A stretch of DNA of 64,000 nt. Origin: Prochlorococcus marinus str. MIT 9515. Lineage in GTDB: Bacteria > Cyanobacteriota > Cyanobacteriia > PCC-6307 > Cyanobiaceae. The translations under genes and the position numbers were made by a program. Below, piece after piece: positions 29,837-40,564 of the stretch (position 1 is its first letter; each line of letters opens with the position of its first letter). The stretch is taken from contig NC_008817.1 in the NCBI RefSeq assembly GCF_000015665.1, positions 186,001 through 250,000 of the forward strand, read 5' to 3'. The notes under the pieces are model-generated. The model worked only from the letters and a program-made list of their open reading frames with translations. It made no database searches and was not told the origin of the DNA.

Positions 29837-32584
29837 TCAGCTAGGTTTAAATAAAATCTCATCTTTTTTTGAAGGATTAATCTTTACACTTATATTTTTT
29901 TTATTTTTAAAATTTTCCTCTAGTAATCTTGATGCTAGTGGGTTTTCTATTTGTCTTCTAAGCTCTCTACTTAAGGGCCTAGCACCATATTCAGGTTGAT
30001 AAGAATCATTCGCAATTTTTAAGATAACTTTTTTATCAATATTAATGTTTATTCCCTGCTCAAGAAGTAATTTCTTTAATTCGTTTATTTGTAAAAGAAT
30101 TATTTTTTGTAGTTGATCAATTGAGAGGAGATCAAACTTTACTACCTCATCGATTCTGTTTAGAAATTCTGGTCTAAAAATAGATGATAATGACTTATTA
30201 ATAGACTCTTGTAAAGCATGTTCTCTTAATTCAGAGTTTTCTTTATTGTTTGGAATTTTTTTGGCATCTTCTAAGATTATTTTTCCAGCTAAATTACTTG
30301 TCATTATGATTACTGTATTTTTGAAGTCAACTGTTCTTCCTTGAGAATCAGTTAATCTTCCTTCATCTAAAACCTGTAGGAGGACGTTGAAAACTTCTGA
30401 ATGAGCTTTTTCGATCTCATCAAGAAGAATTACGGAATAAGGTTTTCTCCTGACTGCTTCAGTTAACTGCCCCCCCTCTTCGTAACCGACATAACCTGGA
30501 GGTGCTCCTAAAAGCCTAGCGACAGCATTTTTTTCCATATATTCACTCATATCCAACCTTAATAAGGCTTCTTCTTCATCAAATAATGATGATGCTAGAG
30601 ATTTTGCTAATTCCGTTTTCCCAACTCCTGTAGGACCCATAAATAAGAATGATCCAACAGGTCTTTTAGGATTTTTCATTCCAACTCTCGCTCTTCTTAT
30701 TGCAGAAGAAACAGCTTCTATAGCTTTTTTCTGCCCAATAACTTTTTCGCTTATTTCTAACTCTAAATTAACTAATTTTTTTCGTTCATTAGAAACTACT
30801 TTAGCCATAGGAATACCAGTTATTTTTGATATAACATCAGCGATATCATCAGGTTCAACTTGATATTTAAAATTAAATTTCTTATCCCTTTGAGGATTTT
30901 TGAATCTGCTCTCAATGTTGTTTATTTCAAATTCGACCTCATTAAGTTCTTCCTCTAGGTTATTCAAACGCTCAAAATAATTTATTTCCTCGCTGTTCAT
31001 ATTTAATTCTTCGATTTCGAGAATAAGTCTGTCCTCTTCATGTAACAAAAAAGTTAATTGTTCCATTTTTTCCTGATCATTATTCCAATTATTGATAATT
31101 GCGTTCAATTTATCTGTAGCTAATTCTTTTCTCTCTAATAATTTTTCTCTATCTTCAATGTTTTCAGGTGAAAGATCTTTTAACTTATTTTCAATGTTAT
31201 AAATTTTGCTTTCTTCATCTAGGATTATTTGAGGTTTTATATTAAATTCTATCTTTAATTGAGCTGCTGCTTCGTCAATCAAATCTATTGCTTTATCCGG
31301 AAGAAACTTATCGCTTATATATCGATCTGCAAGTCTTGCAGAAGAATTTATCGCTTCTTCGGTAATTCTAATACCATGGTGTAATTCATATTTCTTTTTT
31401 ATACCTTTCAAAATTTGCGCAGTTAATTCTACTGAAGGCTCATTAACTAATATTTTTTGAAAACAGTTATTTAATGCTTGATCTCTTTCAATATTTTCTC
31501 TAAACTTTTCAGGAGTGGTTGTCCCTATACATCTCAGTTCCCCCTCAGTAAGTAAAGGTTTTAAGATATTGCTTATATCTGCTGTAGATCTATCAGAACT
31601 AATTATTGTATGAATTTCATCAATAAATAAAATTATGCCCTGATTTGAGTCTTTTATTTCGTTAAGTATTAAACTTAGTCTTTCTTCTAATTGACCTCTA
31701 AATTTTGTTCCGGAAACTAATGCTCCTAAGTCAAGAGAAATAATTTTTAAGTTTTTTAATGAATCAGGAACTTTTCTTTCCACTATCAGTTGAGCAAGTA
31801 ATTTAGCAATTGAAGTTTTGCCAACTCCAGGATAACCAATGAGGATAGGGTTATTTTTACTACGCCTAGATAAAACTCTCATTAAATTATTAATTTCATT
31901 CTCTCGTCCGACAACTGGATCGAGCAAACCTTTTTTCGCTGAGTCAGTTAAATCTTTTCCATAAAGAGAGAGTGCATTCTGGCTACTATTATGTTGAGTT
32001 TCAATTTTCAGATTATTTTTCGGTGTGGTAATTATAGGTTTTGTTTTTTCTATTAGGGCTTTTTTATCAGTTTTATTTATTGATTTATTCTCTTTATTGG
32101 TAATATTTTTTTTATTCTCAAGGTAATTTTGCCTTGGATTAATATTGGGAAAAATTTTTAATTCTTCCTCTAATTGTTCTACTGAAAGGTCCCCTTCTTG
32201 AAAAACATAATTTCCTATTCTTGCATCTCTACCTAATGCAATTAACAAATGAGGAATCTCTATTAAATTAGATCCCCACTGAGTTTTTATTTGATTTGCA
32301 TTATCTAGTAAAATCTCTAAATCTTCACCAATAGTAAAAATATCTGAATCATTTGTGGGTGTCTCCTCTAGAAAATCCTCAGTTATGTCTAAAACTGTAT
32401 CTTGATCTATTGATAATTTTTCTATGAATGCAAAAAAATCACTTGAAGTAAACAGAGTATGAATAATGTGTTCAATATTGAATTCACTATGGTCCCATTT
32501 CTTTGCAGTTTCTTCTCCTAACAAAAGAAGATTCCAACTTATATCACTAAAAAGTTCTGGATTTGATGTAAGAGTTTCTCTCAT
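29837..32584 (-). CDS. clpB2: ClpB-type AAA+ chaperone (second ClpB, divergent)
   Basis: A 915-residue Hsp100 protein. Two AAA+ domains are clear: Walker A GYPGVGKTSIAKLL with LFIDEIHTI, and GPTGVGKTELAKSL with LLDEIEKAH, plus GARPLSRELRRQIENPLA near the C-terminus. Between them is a long charged coiled-coil segment like the ClpB M-domain. The N-terminal domain is present but divergent. The canonical ClpB is not in this window; this resembles the second copy known in picocyanobacteria. It probably disaggregates proteins. Confidence 0.85.
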   Translation of the reverse strand: MRETLTSNPELFSDISWNLLLLGEETAKKWDHSEFNIEHIIHTLFTSSDFFAFIEKLSIDQDTVLDITEDFLEETPTNDSDIFTIGEDLEILLDNANQIKTQWGSNLIEIPHLLIALGRDARIGNYVFQEGDLSVEQLEEELKIFPNINPRQNYLENKKNITNKENKSINKTDKKALIEKTKPIITTPKNNLKIETQHNSSQNALSLYGKDLTDSAKKGLLDPVVGRENEINNLMRVLSRRSKNNPILIGYPGVGKTSIAKLLAQLIVERKVPDSLKNLKIISLDLGALVSGTKFRGQLEERLSLILNEIKDSNQGIILFIDEIHTIISSDRSTADISNILKPLLTEGELRCIGTTTPEKFRENIERDQALNNCFQKILVNEPSVELTAQILKGIKKKYELHHGIRITEEAINSSARLADRYISDKFLPDKAIDLIDEAAAQLKIEFNIKPQIILDEESKIYNIENKLKDLSPENIEDREKLLERKELATDKLNAIINNWNNDQEKMEQLTFLLHEEDRLILEIEELNMNSEEINYFERLNNLEEELNEVEFEINNIESRFKNPQRDKKFNFKYQVEPDDIADVISKITGIPMAKVVSNERKKLVNLELEISEKVIGQKKAIEAVSSAIRRARVGMKNPKRPVGSFLFMGPTGVGKTELAKSLASSLFDEEEALLRLDMSEYMEKNAVARLLGAPPGYVGYEEGGQLTEAVRRKPYSVILLDEIEKAHSEVFNVLLQVLDEGRLTDSQGRTVDFKNTVIIMTSNLAGKIILEDAKKIPNNKENSELREHALQESINKSLSSIFRPEFLNRIDEVVKFDLLSIDQLQKIILLQINELKKLLLEQGININIDKKVILKIANDSYQPEYGARPLSRELRRQIENPLASRLLEENFKNKKNISVKINPSKKDEILFKPS

Positions 32585-32867
32585 GAACTATACAAAAGTA
32601 TTACTTGACCATTCAATTTTTATCTTAATTAAGATAACCCTTAATGATCATTAGAGTTTTTTAATTATAAGATGAAATTAAAATTTTCTTATAAACTAAA
32701 GCGAATTTGATTTATTTAATAGATTATTTCAAAATTGGCTTATTTACTAAGAGATTCTTCAGGAACTTGTTTTGAAATCAAAAAAAAATTATTTGATTAT
32801 CTTCTTTATATGTCAGATATTAGCCAAATACTTCAGCTATTTATAGGATTTAAATAGTATTAATTAA

Positions 32868-34163
<1,296 letters not shown>

Positions 34164-34176
34164 GATTAGATTATTG

Positions 34177-35844
34177 CTACTTCTTGAGCTTGTCTATTCT
34201 TGAACCTTTTCTCATGTTTAGTTGACATTTTATCCAATCAATACTTATTGGTGCTGCAAATAATAAAGGTAAAATAGCTAAATTATTTTGGTTCTTAGTC
34301 ACAAGTAAAGCTGATGCTATTGTAAGGCTTCCCATAAGAATTGAATGTCCTAATGATTTTTGTGCAGTAAACATTTTCTTAAATTGCCTGTCAGATTCTC
34401 CCATCCTTATTTGAAGTTGTAAATCACCCTGCTCTAATCTCTCTAAACTCTCATCAATTCTTTTTGGGATGCCTACAGCCTTTGAACCTAATTCACCAAC
34501 TTGTCTCCCGAATTGGTTAATTAAATCGTTTGGTGATTGATTATTAGAAGTCATGAGGTCAATTAGATAAGGCTTAGTAATTGATACAAGGTTAAACCCT
34601 GGGTCTAACATTCTACCAACTCCTTCAAAAGTTGATAGTGCTCTCATCACAAAAATTAAATCCACTGGTAGTTGAAAAGGAGTTTCATAAACAAGTTCAT
34701 ATAAATCCCCAGATAGTTTTTCGATAATTTTTGGGCTGAATGGAGGAGTTAAAGCTTCTTTTAGCATTAATCTAACTAATCTTCTTACTGGTCCAACATC
34801 TATATCTTTGGAGATCAAGCCTGCTTGTTGTAGTTGAGTGACAAGTGAAGATGCATCTCTCAATGCTGCTGATTGAACCATAGATCCCAATCTGACTTGT
34901 AGGTTATTTGAAATATTGCCCATCATCCCAAAATCATAAAAGATTAATTTGCCTGAATTTGAAACGGCTAAATTCCCAGGATGAGGATCAGCATGAAAAA
35001 AACCATAATTTACTAGTTGTTTCAGATAGCTAATTGCACCTATTTCGGCAATCTTAGGTAAGTCAATGTTCTTAGACTTTAATTTTTCAATATCACTTAT
35101 TTTTATACCTTCTAAATAACTAAGACAAAGGACTTTGTCACTACTCAAGTCCCAAATAACTTCAGGGACTTCTACATTATCATCATCAAGAAATTGTTGT
35201 CTAAATCTTGCGGCATACTGTGCTTCACATTTAAAATCTAGTTCTTTCATCAGAACTTTTCTGCACTCTTTTGCTATATCAACCCAATTTCTTCCACGAC
35301 TCCAATTCCTATTCTTTTGCAGTACAAAAGCAATTTGTTGCATTATGTTCAAATCGATTATGAATAATTGCTTAAGATTGGGTCTTTGAACTTTAAATAC
35401 AACTTCTTTCCCATTTCTCAAAGTCGCTCTATGAACTTGAGCTAAAGAAGCTGATCCAATTGGCAAATCATTAATTTTGTTAATTTCTGAGAATTTCTGC
35501 CCGAGTTCGGTTTTGATAATTTCCTCAACTTTTGTATATGAAAACTGAGGAACTTGATCTTGTAACTTTGATAATTCTTGTATCCAAGTATTAGGAATTA
35601 AATCAGGTCTTGCCGACAATAGCTGACCAATTTTGATAAAGGCAGAACCAAGATCAATTAATTGATTAGTAAACCACCTAGCTCTTTTTATTTGAACTTT
35701 TTTATTTTTATCTTTGTTAGTTTGAAAAATTTTAGTTTTTAAATTATCTATCCATAAATTGACTAAAAGTAAAATAAGTGTTTTCCAAATAAGAAAGCTT
35801 CTTTTGATTTTTTGTATTCTATTTTTTAATTTATGATTACTCAT
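34177..35844 (-). CDS. ABC1/AarF-family atypical kinase
   Basis: A 555-residue UbiB-type protein-kinase-like protein. It has the KxGQ motif (AFIKIGQLLSARPDLIP), an alanine-rich loop (GSASLAQVHRA), the nucleotide lysine in VFKVQRPN, the catalytic HADPHPGN and the DFGMMG metal loop. One or two hydrophobic segments lie near the C-terminus. In cyanobacteria and plastids this family is tied to quinone and prenyl-lipid metabolism; the substrate here is not known. Its start shares a base with the stop of the small gene at 35844-36161. Confidence 0.88.
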   Translation of the reverse strand: MSNHKLKNRIQKIKRSFLIWKTLILLLVNLWIDNLKTKIFQTNKDKNKKVQIKRARWFTNQLIDLGSAFIKIGQLLSARPDLIPNTWIQELSKLQDQVPQFSYTKVEEIIKTELGQKFSEINKINDLPIGSASLAQVHRATLRNGKEVVFKVQRPNLKQLFIIDLNIMQQIAFVLQKNRNWSRGRNWVDIAKECRKVLMKELDFKCEAQYAARFRQQFLDDDNVEVPEVIWDLSSDKVLCLSYLEGIKISDIEKLKSKNIDLPKIAEIGAISYLKQLVNYGFFHADPHPGNLAVSNSGKLIFYDFGMMGNISNNLQVRLGSMVQSAALRDASSLVTQLQQAGLISKDIDVGPVRRLVRLMLKEALTPPFSPKIIEKLSGDLYELVYETPFQLPVDLIFVMRALSTFEGVGRMLDPGFNLVSITKPYLIDLMTSNNQSPNDLINQFGRQVGELGSKAVGIPKRIDESLERLEQGDLQLQIRMGESDRQFKKMFTAQKSLGHSILMGSLTIASALLVTKNQNNLAILPLLFAAPISIDWIKCQLNMRKGSRIDKLKK

Positions 35845-36161
35845 TAAATTGTATTATTCATTTTCATATTGAATTTTTCAATTTTTTCTTGTATTTCTTG
35901 TATCTCTTTTAAAACTTCATTTAAGTTTGGATCTTTATAAGATTCTGAATTATTAGTATTTCTTTTTTGACCCATTTCATTTTCCATTCTTGCAGCCTCT
36001 TCAATTATGGCTCCTTTAAGTGTATCTAATTCTTTTTTGATGATTTCAGGGGCCTCTTGAGCAATACTTGTAGCTTCTTCAAATTTTTCTACAACTATTT
36101 CGTTTAATTTTTCACTTACCTTTTTAATAGCCGCTTTTAAAAGATAATCAGAATTCGTCAT
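35844..36161 (-). CDS. Small coiled-coil hypothetical protein
   Basis: A 105-residue, highly charged protein with no recognised domain. Two helical stretches with glutamate/lysine-rich heptads (NEIVVEKFEEATSIAQ and NEVLKEIQEIQEKIEKF) suggest a coiled coil. It directly precedes, with a 1-base overlap, the ABC1 kinase gene, so it may act with it. No signal peptide. Confidence 0.7.
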   Translation of the reverse strand: MTNSDYLLKAAIKKVSEKLNEIVVEKFEEATSIAQEAPEIIKKELDTLKGAIIEEAARMENEMGQKRNTNNSESYKDPNLNEVLKEIQEIQEKIEKFNMKMNNTI

Positions 36162-36399
36162 AAATAATATTTAAAGCCTATTAGTGATTCATAATCATAA
36201 CTTAATTGATAATAGATCAATTGAGAACAAATCAGGCAATTGATTTCCTTTTGCATTTGTCGATTTGTTTTTCCTATGTAAGTTTGTATCTATATTCTGC
36301 TTTTTTCTTTTTTTTCTCTTAACTTATATTTATGTAAAAAGGTTAGAAATTTAAAAAGTATATTTTTCTATCCAAAAACTCATCTAATTATTGATTAAA

Positions 36400-36404
36400 A
36401 GGAG
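36400..36404 (+). promoter_or_regulatory. Strong ribosome binding site deciding the trxB start
   Basis: AAAAGGAG (core AGGAG 36400-36404) lies 10 bases before TTG 36415, in frame, placing the trxB start there and not at the upstream TTG 36391. Confidence 0.75.
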
Positions 36405-36414
36405 TTTTCTTAAA

Positions 36415-37371
36415 TTGGAAATTATTGAAACAGATGTAGCTATTGTTGGCGGAGGTCCAGCCGGATGTACCTGTGCATTGTATACATCTCGTTCTAATCT
36501 TAAGACAGTTATAATTGACAAAAATCCATCTGTTGGAGCTTTAGCAATAACTCATCAGATTGCAAATTATCCAGGGGTTCCTGTAGATATTAGTGGTGAA
36601 AAATTACTTACATTGATGAGAGAACAAGCTGTTCAATATGGGACTGATTATAGAAGAGCTCAAGTATTTGGTATTGATGTTGGTAAAGATTGGAAGACTG
36701 TTTATACACCTGAAGGAACTTTTAAGGCTAAAGCACTTGTATTAGCAAGCGGAGCAATGGGTAGACCTGCTTCTTTTAAAGGAGAAGCAGATTTCTTAGG
36801 TAAAGGTGTCAGCTACTGTGCCACATGTGATGGGGCTTTTTATAAAAATAGAGAGGTTGCAGTTGTTGGAGCTAATAAAGAGGCAATTGAGGAAGCAACT
36901 GTGCTCACAAAATTTGCTTCAACGGTACATTGGATTACATCAAGTGATCCAAAACAAGATAATGAGGAGGCGAAGGAATTGATGGATATTTCTAATATTA
37001 AACATTGGAGTAGGACGAGATTATTAGAGATATTAGGAAATGATATGGGTGTAAACAGGGTGATTGTAAAGAATAAACAGGAAGAAGGACCCATTAATAT
37101 TGATTTAGACGGAGTCTTTGTTTATATGAGTGGTTCTAAGCCAATTACTGATTTTTTAGGAGATCAAATTGCCTTAAAGGAAGATGGAGGAGTAATTGTT
37201 GATGATTTTATGTCTACAAATTCTGATGGTGTATGGGCTATTGGAGATATAAGAAATACACCTTTTAAGCAAGCTGTAGTCGCAGCATCAGACGGATGCA
37301 TAGCAGCAATGTCTATCGATCGATATTTAAATAGTAGAAAAAATATAAGAGTAGATTGGATACACTCTTGA
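36415..37371 (+). CDS. trxB: Thioredoxin reductase (NADPH)
   Basis: About 318 residues from TTG 36415, chosen because of the AGGAG spaced 10 bases before it. It is an FAD/NADPH pyridine nucleotide-disulfide reductase: FAD loop IVGGGPAGCTCA, active-site SYCATCDG, NADPH-side loop VVGANKEAIEEA and C-terminal WAIGDIRNTPFKQAVVAASDG. It reduces thioredoxin with NADPH. The NADPH loop reads GANKEA rather than the usual GGGxSA, so a minor cofactor change or a related ferredoxin/NADPH enzyme cannot be excluded. Confidence 0.85.
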   Translation: MEIIETDVAIVGGGPAGCTCALYTSRSNLKTVIIDKNPSVGALAITHQIANYPGVPVDISGEKLLTLMREQAVQYGTDYRRAQVFGIDVGKDWKTVYTPEGTFKAKALVLASGAMGRPASFKGEADFLGKGVSYCATCDGAFYKNREVAVVGANKEAIEEATVLTKFASTVHWITSSDPKQDNEEAKELMDISNIKHWSRTRLLEILGNDMGVNRVIVKNKQEEGPINIDLDGVFVYMSGSKPITDFLGDQIALKEDGGVIVDDFMSTNSDGVWAIGDIRNTPFKQAVVAASDGCIAAMSIDRYLNSRKNIRVDWIHS

Positions 37372-37391
37372 AATATTGATAGAGTGAAAAA

Positions 37392-37673
37392 TTATAGAGG
37401 TGTGGCTTCAGAGATATAAGCTACTCCGCCGTAATAACTTAAATCTGACTTGATATTGTCGCGCATTTGATCAATTAATTCTTGCTCACAGAAAACTATT
37501 ACATGAGCGTTTGAACCTAATCCAGTAAATTCCATATCTTCTGTAACAAATCTTTCTGGCCCTCTTCCAGTTGCATGTTTCATAATTGTATATCCCGGGA
37601 CATTAGCTTTCTCTAATGTATCGATAATTGCATCAAGTTCTCTTTCACTAAAAATTAAATCTAATCTTTTCAT
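37392..37673 (-). CDS. sbtB: PII-like protein SbtB, regulator of bicarbonate uptake
   Basis: A 93-residue PII-superfamily protein. It lies 3 bases downstream of sbtA, the arrangement known for SbtA-SbtB, where the PII-like trimer binds adenyl nucleotides and modulates the transporter. A T-loop-like region reads KHATGRGPERFVTEDMEF. The C-terminus ends at ISEATPL and lacks the cysteine-bearing C-terminal loop described for some SbtB proteins. It is the last gene of the bicA-sbtA-sbtB operon. Confidence 0.87.
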   Translation of the reverse strand: MKRLDLIFSERELDAIIDTLEKANVPGYTIMKHATGRGPERFVTEDMEFTGLGSNAHVIVFCEQELIDQMRDNIKSDLSYYGGVAYISEATPL

Positions 37674-37676
37674 CTT

Positions 37677-38675
37677 TTACAAAGGGGTAATTGGAATGAT
37701 TTTATTTACTAAACTCATATAAATAGGAATACCTAGAACTATATTAAACGGAAAAGTTAAGCCTAATGTAGTAGAAATATAATAACTTGATTTTGCTTCT
37801 GGAACTGTCATCCGCATGGCTGCCGGTACCGCTAAATATGAGGCACTTGCGCATAAAACTACAAATAAAAGAGCGTTCCCAGGTCCTAGAGATAAAAACT
37901 TTGCCACAAAAACCCCTATTAGAGAATTAAATAATGGCATAAAGATTGCAAATCCAATTAAAAATGAACCAGCGTTCTTTAGTCTGGGTAATCTTTGAGC
38001 TGCAACTATTCCCATATCTAAAAGGAAAAAGCACTCTGCACCATAAAATAACTGTCCAGTAAAAGGTTCCATTTTTGTAATGGCTGCGGGATTACTGAAA
38101 GCCGTAAGAAAACCGACAACTAAACTGGATAATAGTAAATAAACTGAACCATTCAAAAAAGACTCATGCAAGATTGAACTAAGATGCATTTTTCTTGCAT
38201 TAGGTCTATCTTGAGGACCTGCAAATTTTACTATTAGTAAGCCTACAATTATGGCTGGAGATTCCATTAAAGCTAAAGCTCCTACCATAAACCCATCAAA
38301 ATCTATACTTTGACTCTCTAAGAAACTTTCTGCTGAGATAAAAGTTACAGCACTAATAGATCCATATGCAGCTGCAATAGCTGCAGAGTTAAAAACATCA
38401 AACTTGTACCTTAATATAAAGAATCCAATTATTGGAATTATTAATGACATCAATATTGCTGCCCCTAATGTTGGTAAAACCTGATCGGTAAAACCACTTT
38501 TCTGTATTTCAATGCCTCCTTTAAAACCAATTGCTAAAAGCAAGTATAAGGAGAAAAGTTTTGGTAATGGAGCAGGTATTTCTAAATCGGATTTAAAGAA
38601 TATAGAAATTGCTCCAATTAAAAAAAACAGTACTGGAGGTGCTAATACATTTTGTATTATGGGATTTACTTCCAT
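37677..38675 (-). CDS. sbtA: Sodium-dependent bicarbonate transporter SbtA
   Basis: A 332-residue membrane protein with about ten hydrophobic segments. LAIGFKGGIEI and SFLESQSIDFDGFMVGALALMESPAI match SbtA. It imports bicarbonate with sodium to feed carboxysomes. It is 6 bases downstream of the SulP gene and 3 bases upstream of sbtB, so one operon is very likely. Confidence 0.9.
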   Translation of the reverse strand: MEVNPIIQNVLAPPVLFFLIGAISIFFKSDLEIPAPLPKLFSLYLLLAIGFKGGIEIQKSGFTDQVLPTLGAAILMSLIIPIIGFFILRYKFDVFNSAAIAAAYGSISAVTFISAESFLESQSIDFDGFMVGALALMESPAIIVGLLIVKFAGPQDRPNARKMHLSSILHESFLNGSVYLLLSSLVVGFLTAFSNPAAITKMEPFTGQLFYGAECFFLLDMGIVAAQRLPRLKNAGSFLIGFAIFMPLFNSLIGVFVAKFLSLGPGNALLFVVLCASASYLAVPAAMRMTVPEAKSSYYISTTLGLTFPFNIVLGIPIYMSLVNKIIPITPL

Positions 38676-38681
38676 AAATTA

Positions 38682-40337
38682 TTAGGCTAATTCATTTAAG
38701 GCAGCTTCTAAAGCTTCTTTCCTCGTCTCTATTATGCCACTAACTCCAAATTTAGATAATCTTTCTTTAACTTTTTCATTTGCTCCAGCTACAAATGCTT
38801 TTCTAGAATTGTTTTTAGCTTCTTGCATCATATCTTCAATAGCAAGTGTTGCTGTTACTCCAAGTCTAGGGACATCAGTAATATCTAAAATTAAAATTTT
38901 ATAGTTTCTCACTAACATCATTCTCTCGGAAATGCCTTTAGCTGCTCCAAAACTTAGTGGGCCTTTAAGTCTAAATAACATGACTTCTCCAGAACATCTA
39001 TCTAGAAGAGCCTTTTCATCAGCAGGTAAAAGGTTTTGACTTTGCTGATCCTCATTGGATAAAGGATTATCCTTGTCCATCCCCTCCAATTGAGTTTCAG
39101 TAATTGAATCTATTGTTAGCATATTCGCAATAAATACTCCAACTAGTACTGCCCATATTAAATCCCAAAAAACCGTCATTAGTAATACTCCGTACATCAC
39201 AACTGAAGTTTTAAGAGATAATTTGTGAGCTCTTCTCAGGAAACCCCAGTCAATAATATCTAAGCCTACTTTGATAAGAATACCTGCCAAGAGAGCAGTT
39301 GGGATTTGCTCTGCTAATGGGCCTGCACCCACTAAAACAATTAATAGAACAATAGAGTGAACCATCCCAGAGATAGGTGTAGAACCCCCAGATTTGACAT
39401 TGATAACTGTTCTCATTGTCGCACCAGCACCTGGTAAACCTGAAAATAGTCCTGCTATAGCATTCCCTATTCCTTGTCCAATTAATTCTCTATCAGAATT
39501 ATGTTTTGTTTGAGAAATATTATCTGCTACTAAAGATGTAAGTAAAGAGTCAATGGCTCCAAGGACCGCAAGTACTAAGCCTGCTTTAAAAATAATAGGA
39601 AAGTATTGATTAAAACTTGGGAAACTTAAAGATGGTACACCTCTAGGAATTTCACCAATTCTGTCTAATGCTCCATCTCCGAAAATAAGAATTGATATTG
39701 GTGTAACTATTAATAAAGCTAAAAGAGGAGATGGGACCCATTGACTAATTTTTCTGGGTGTTAGAAATACTATTCCTAATGTCATTATTGCCACTCCAAC
39801 AGCTGCTCCATTAGGCTGGAAATTAGAAAATACAGTTGATAAAGATTCTATTACGCCTCCTCTAGTACTGATTCCTAATAATGGACCAATCTGAAGAGTA
39901 ATTATTATGACGCCTATGCCAGACATGAATCCGGAGACAACAGAGTAAGGAACTAGCGTTATATACTTACCAAGCTTTAAGATTCCAAATAAAATTTGTA
40001 ATAATCCGCCAATCACCACTGCGGCCATCACTAGAGGTAAAATTTGGCCTGCTGAAAGATCTCTTGGTACACCAACAGCAGCCAAACCTGCGACAACTCC
40101 CGCTACTGTAACGCTCATTGGACCAGTGGGACCACTTACTTGAGAAGGGGTACCTCCAAATAAAGCTGCTAAAAAGCCAACTACAACTGCACCATATAAA
40201 CCGTAAATTGCCCCGCCAGGACCTAATGCGGCATTACCAAAAGCCAGTGCAAGAGGTAAGGCGACCACGGCAGCTGTGATGCCTCCTAAAATATCACCTC
40301 TAATATTTTTAAGATGAAATCCATTGATAATGTTCAA
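38682..40337 (-). CDS. bicA: SulP-family transporter, BicA-like
   Basis: A 551-residue SLC26/SulP transporter with an N-terminal membrane domain of many helices (ALPLALAFGNAALGPGGAIYG, GLFSGLPGAGATMRT) and a C-terminal cytosolic STAS domain (about residues 430-551). The sbtA-sbtB context argues for bicarbonate rather than sulfate; transport activity is inferred. It is the first gene of the operon, with 227 bases upstream shared with the divergent hemB. Confidence 0.82.
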   Translation of the reverse strand: MNIINGFHLKNIRGDILGGITAAVVALPLALAFGNAALGPGGAIYGLYGAVVVGFLAALFGGTPSQVSGPTGPMSVTVAGVVAGLAAVGVPRDLSAGQILPLVMAAVVIGGLLQILFGILKLGKYITLVPYSVVSGFMSGIGVIIITLQIGPLLGISTRGGVIESLSTVFSNFQPNGAAVGVAIMTLGIVFLTPRKISQWVPSPLLALLIVTPISILIFGDGALDRIGEIPRGVPSLSFPSFNQYFPIIFKAGLVLAVLGAIDSLLTSLVADNISQTKHNSDRELIGQGIGNAIAGLFSGLPGAGATMRTVINVKSGGSTPISGMVHSIVLLIVLVGAGPLAEQIPTALLAGILIKVGLDIIDWGFLRRAHKLSLKTSVVMYGVLLMTVFWDLIWAVLVGVFIANMLTIDSITETQLEGMDKDNPLSNEDQQSQNLLPADEKALLDRCSGEVMLFRLKGPLSFGAAKGISERMMLVRNYKILILDITDVPRLGVTATLAIEDMMQEAKNNSRKAFVAGANEKVKERLSKFGVSGIIETRKEALEAALNELA

Positions 40338-40564
40338 AGATACTCTCCTTAATAAATCTAATAAGTAATGATAATATCTCTTTTTGTCGTTAATTTGTTA
40401 AAAATATATAATTTGTGCAAGATTTTTCAATAACTTTCTAAAAATATCTTTGCCATTATTTAGGTTAATTTTCCTGAAGAAAAAAGGGTTTTGATTATTT
40501 TTTATGCAAGTTAAGAGACTATCGTATTATTTGAGTAATTATTTTACAACTTCAAAATATTCAA

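Noticed and set aside
32735-32857. 40-residue frame (TTG start) before eno
   Set aside because: Expected by chance at this AT content, no ribosome site, and it lies in the likely eno promoter.
36201-36225. Hairpin CTTAATTGAT/ATCAATTGAG upstream of trxB
   Set aside because: AT-rich stem with a mismatch, no T-run, and no gene end beside it; could be chance.
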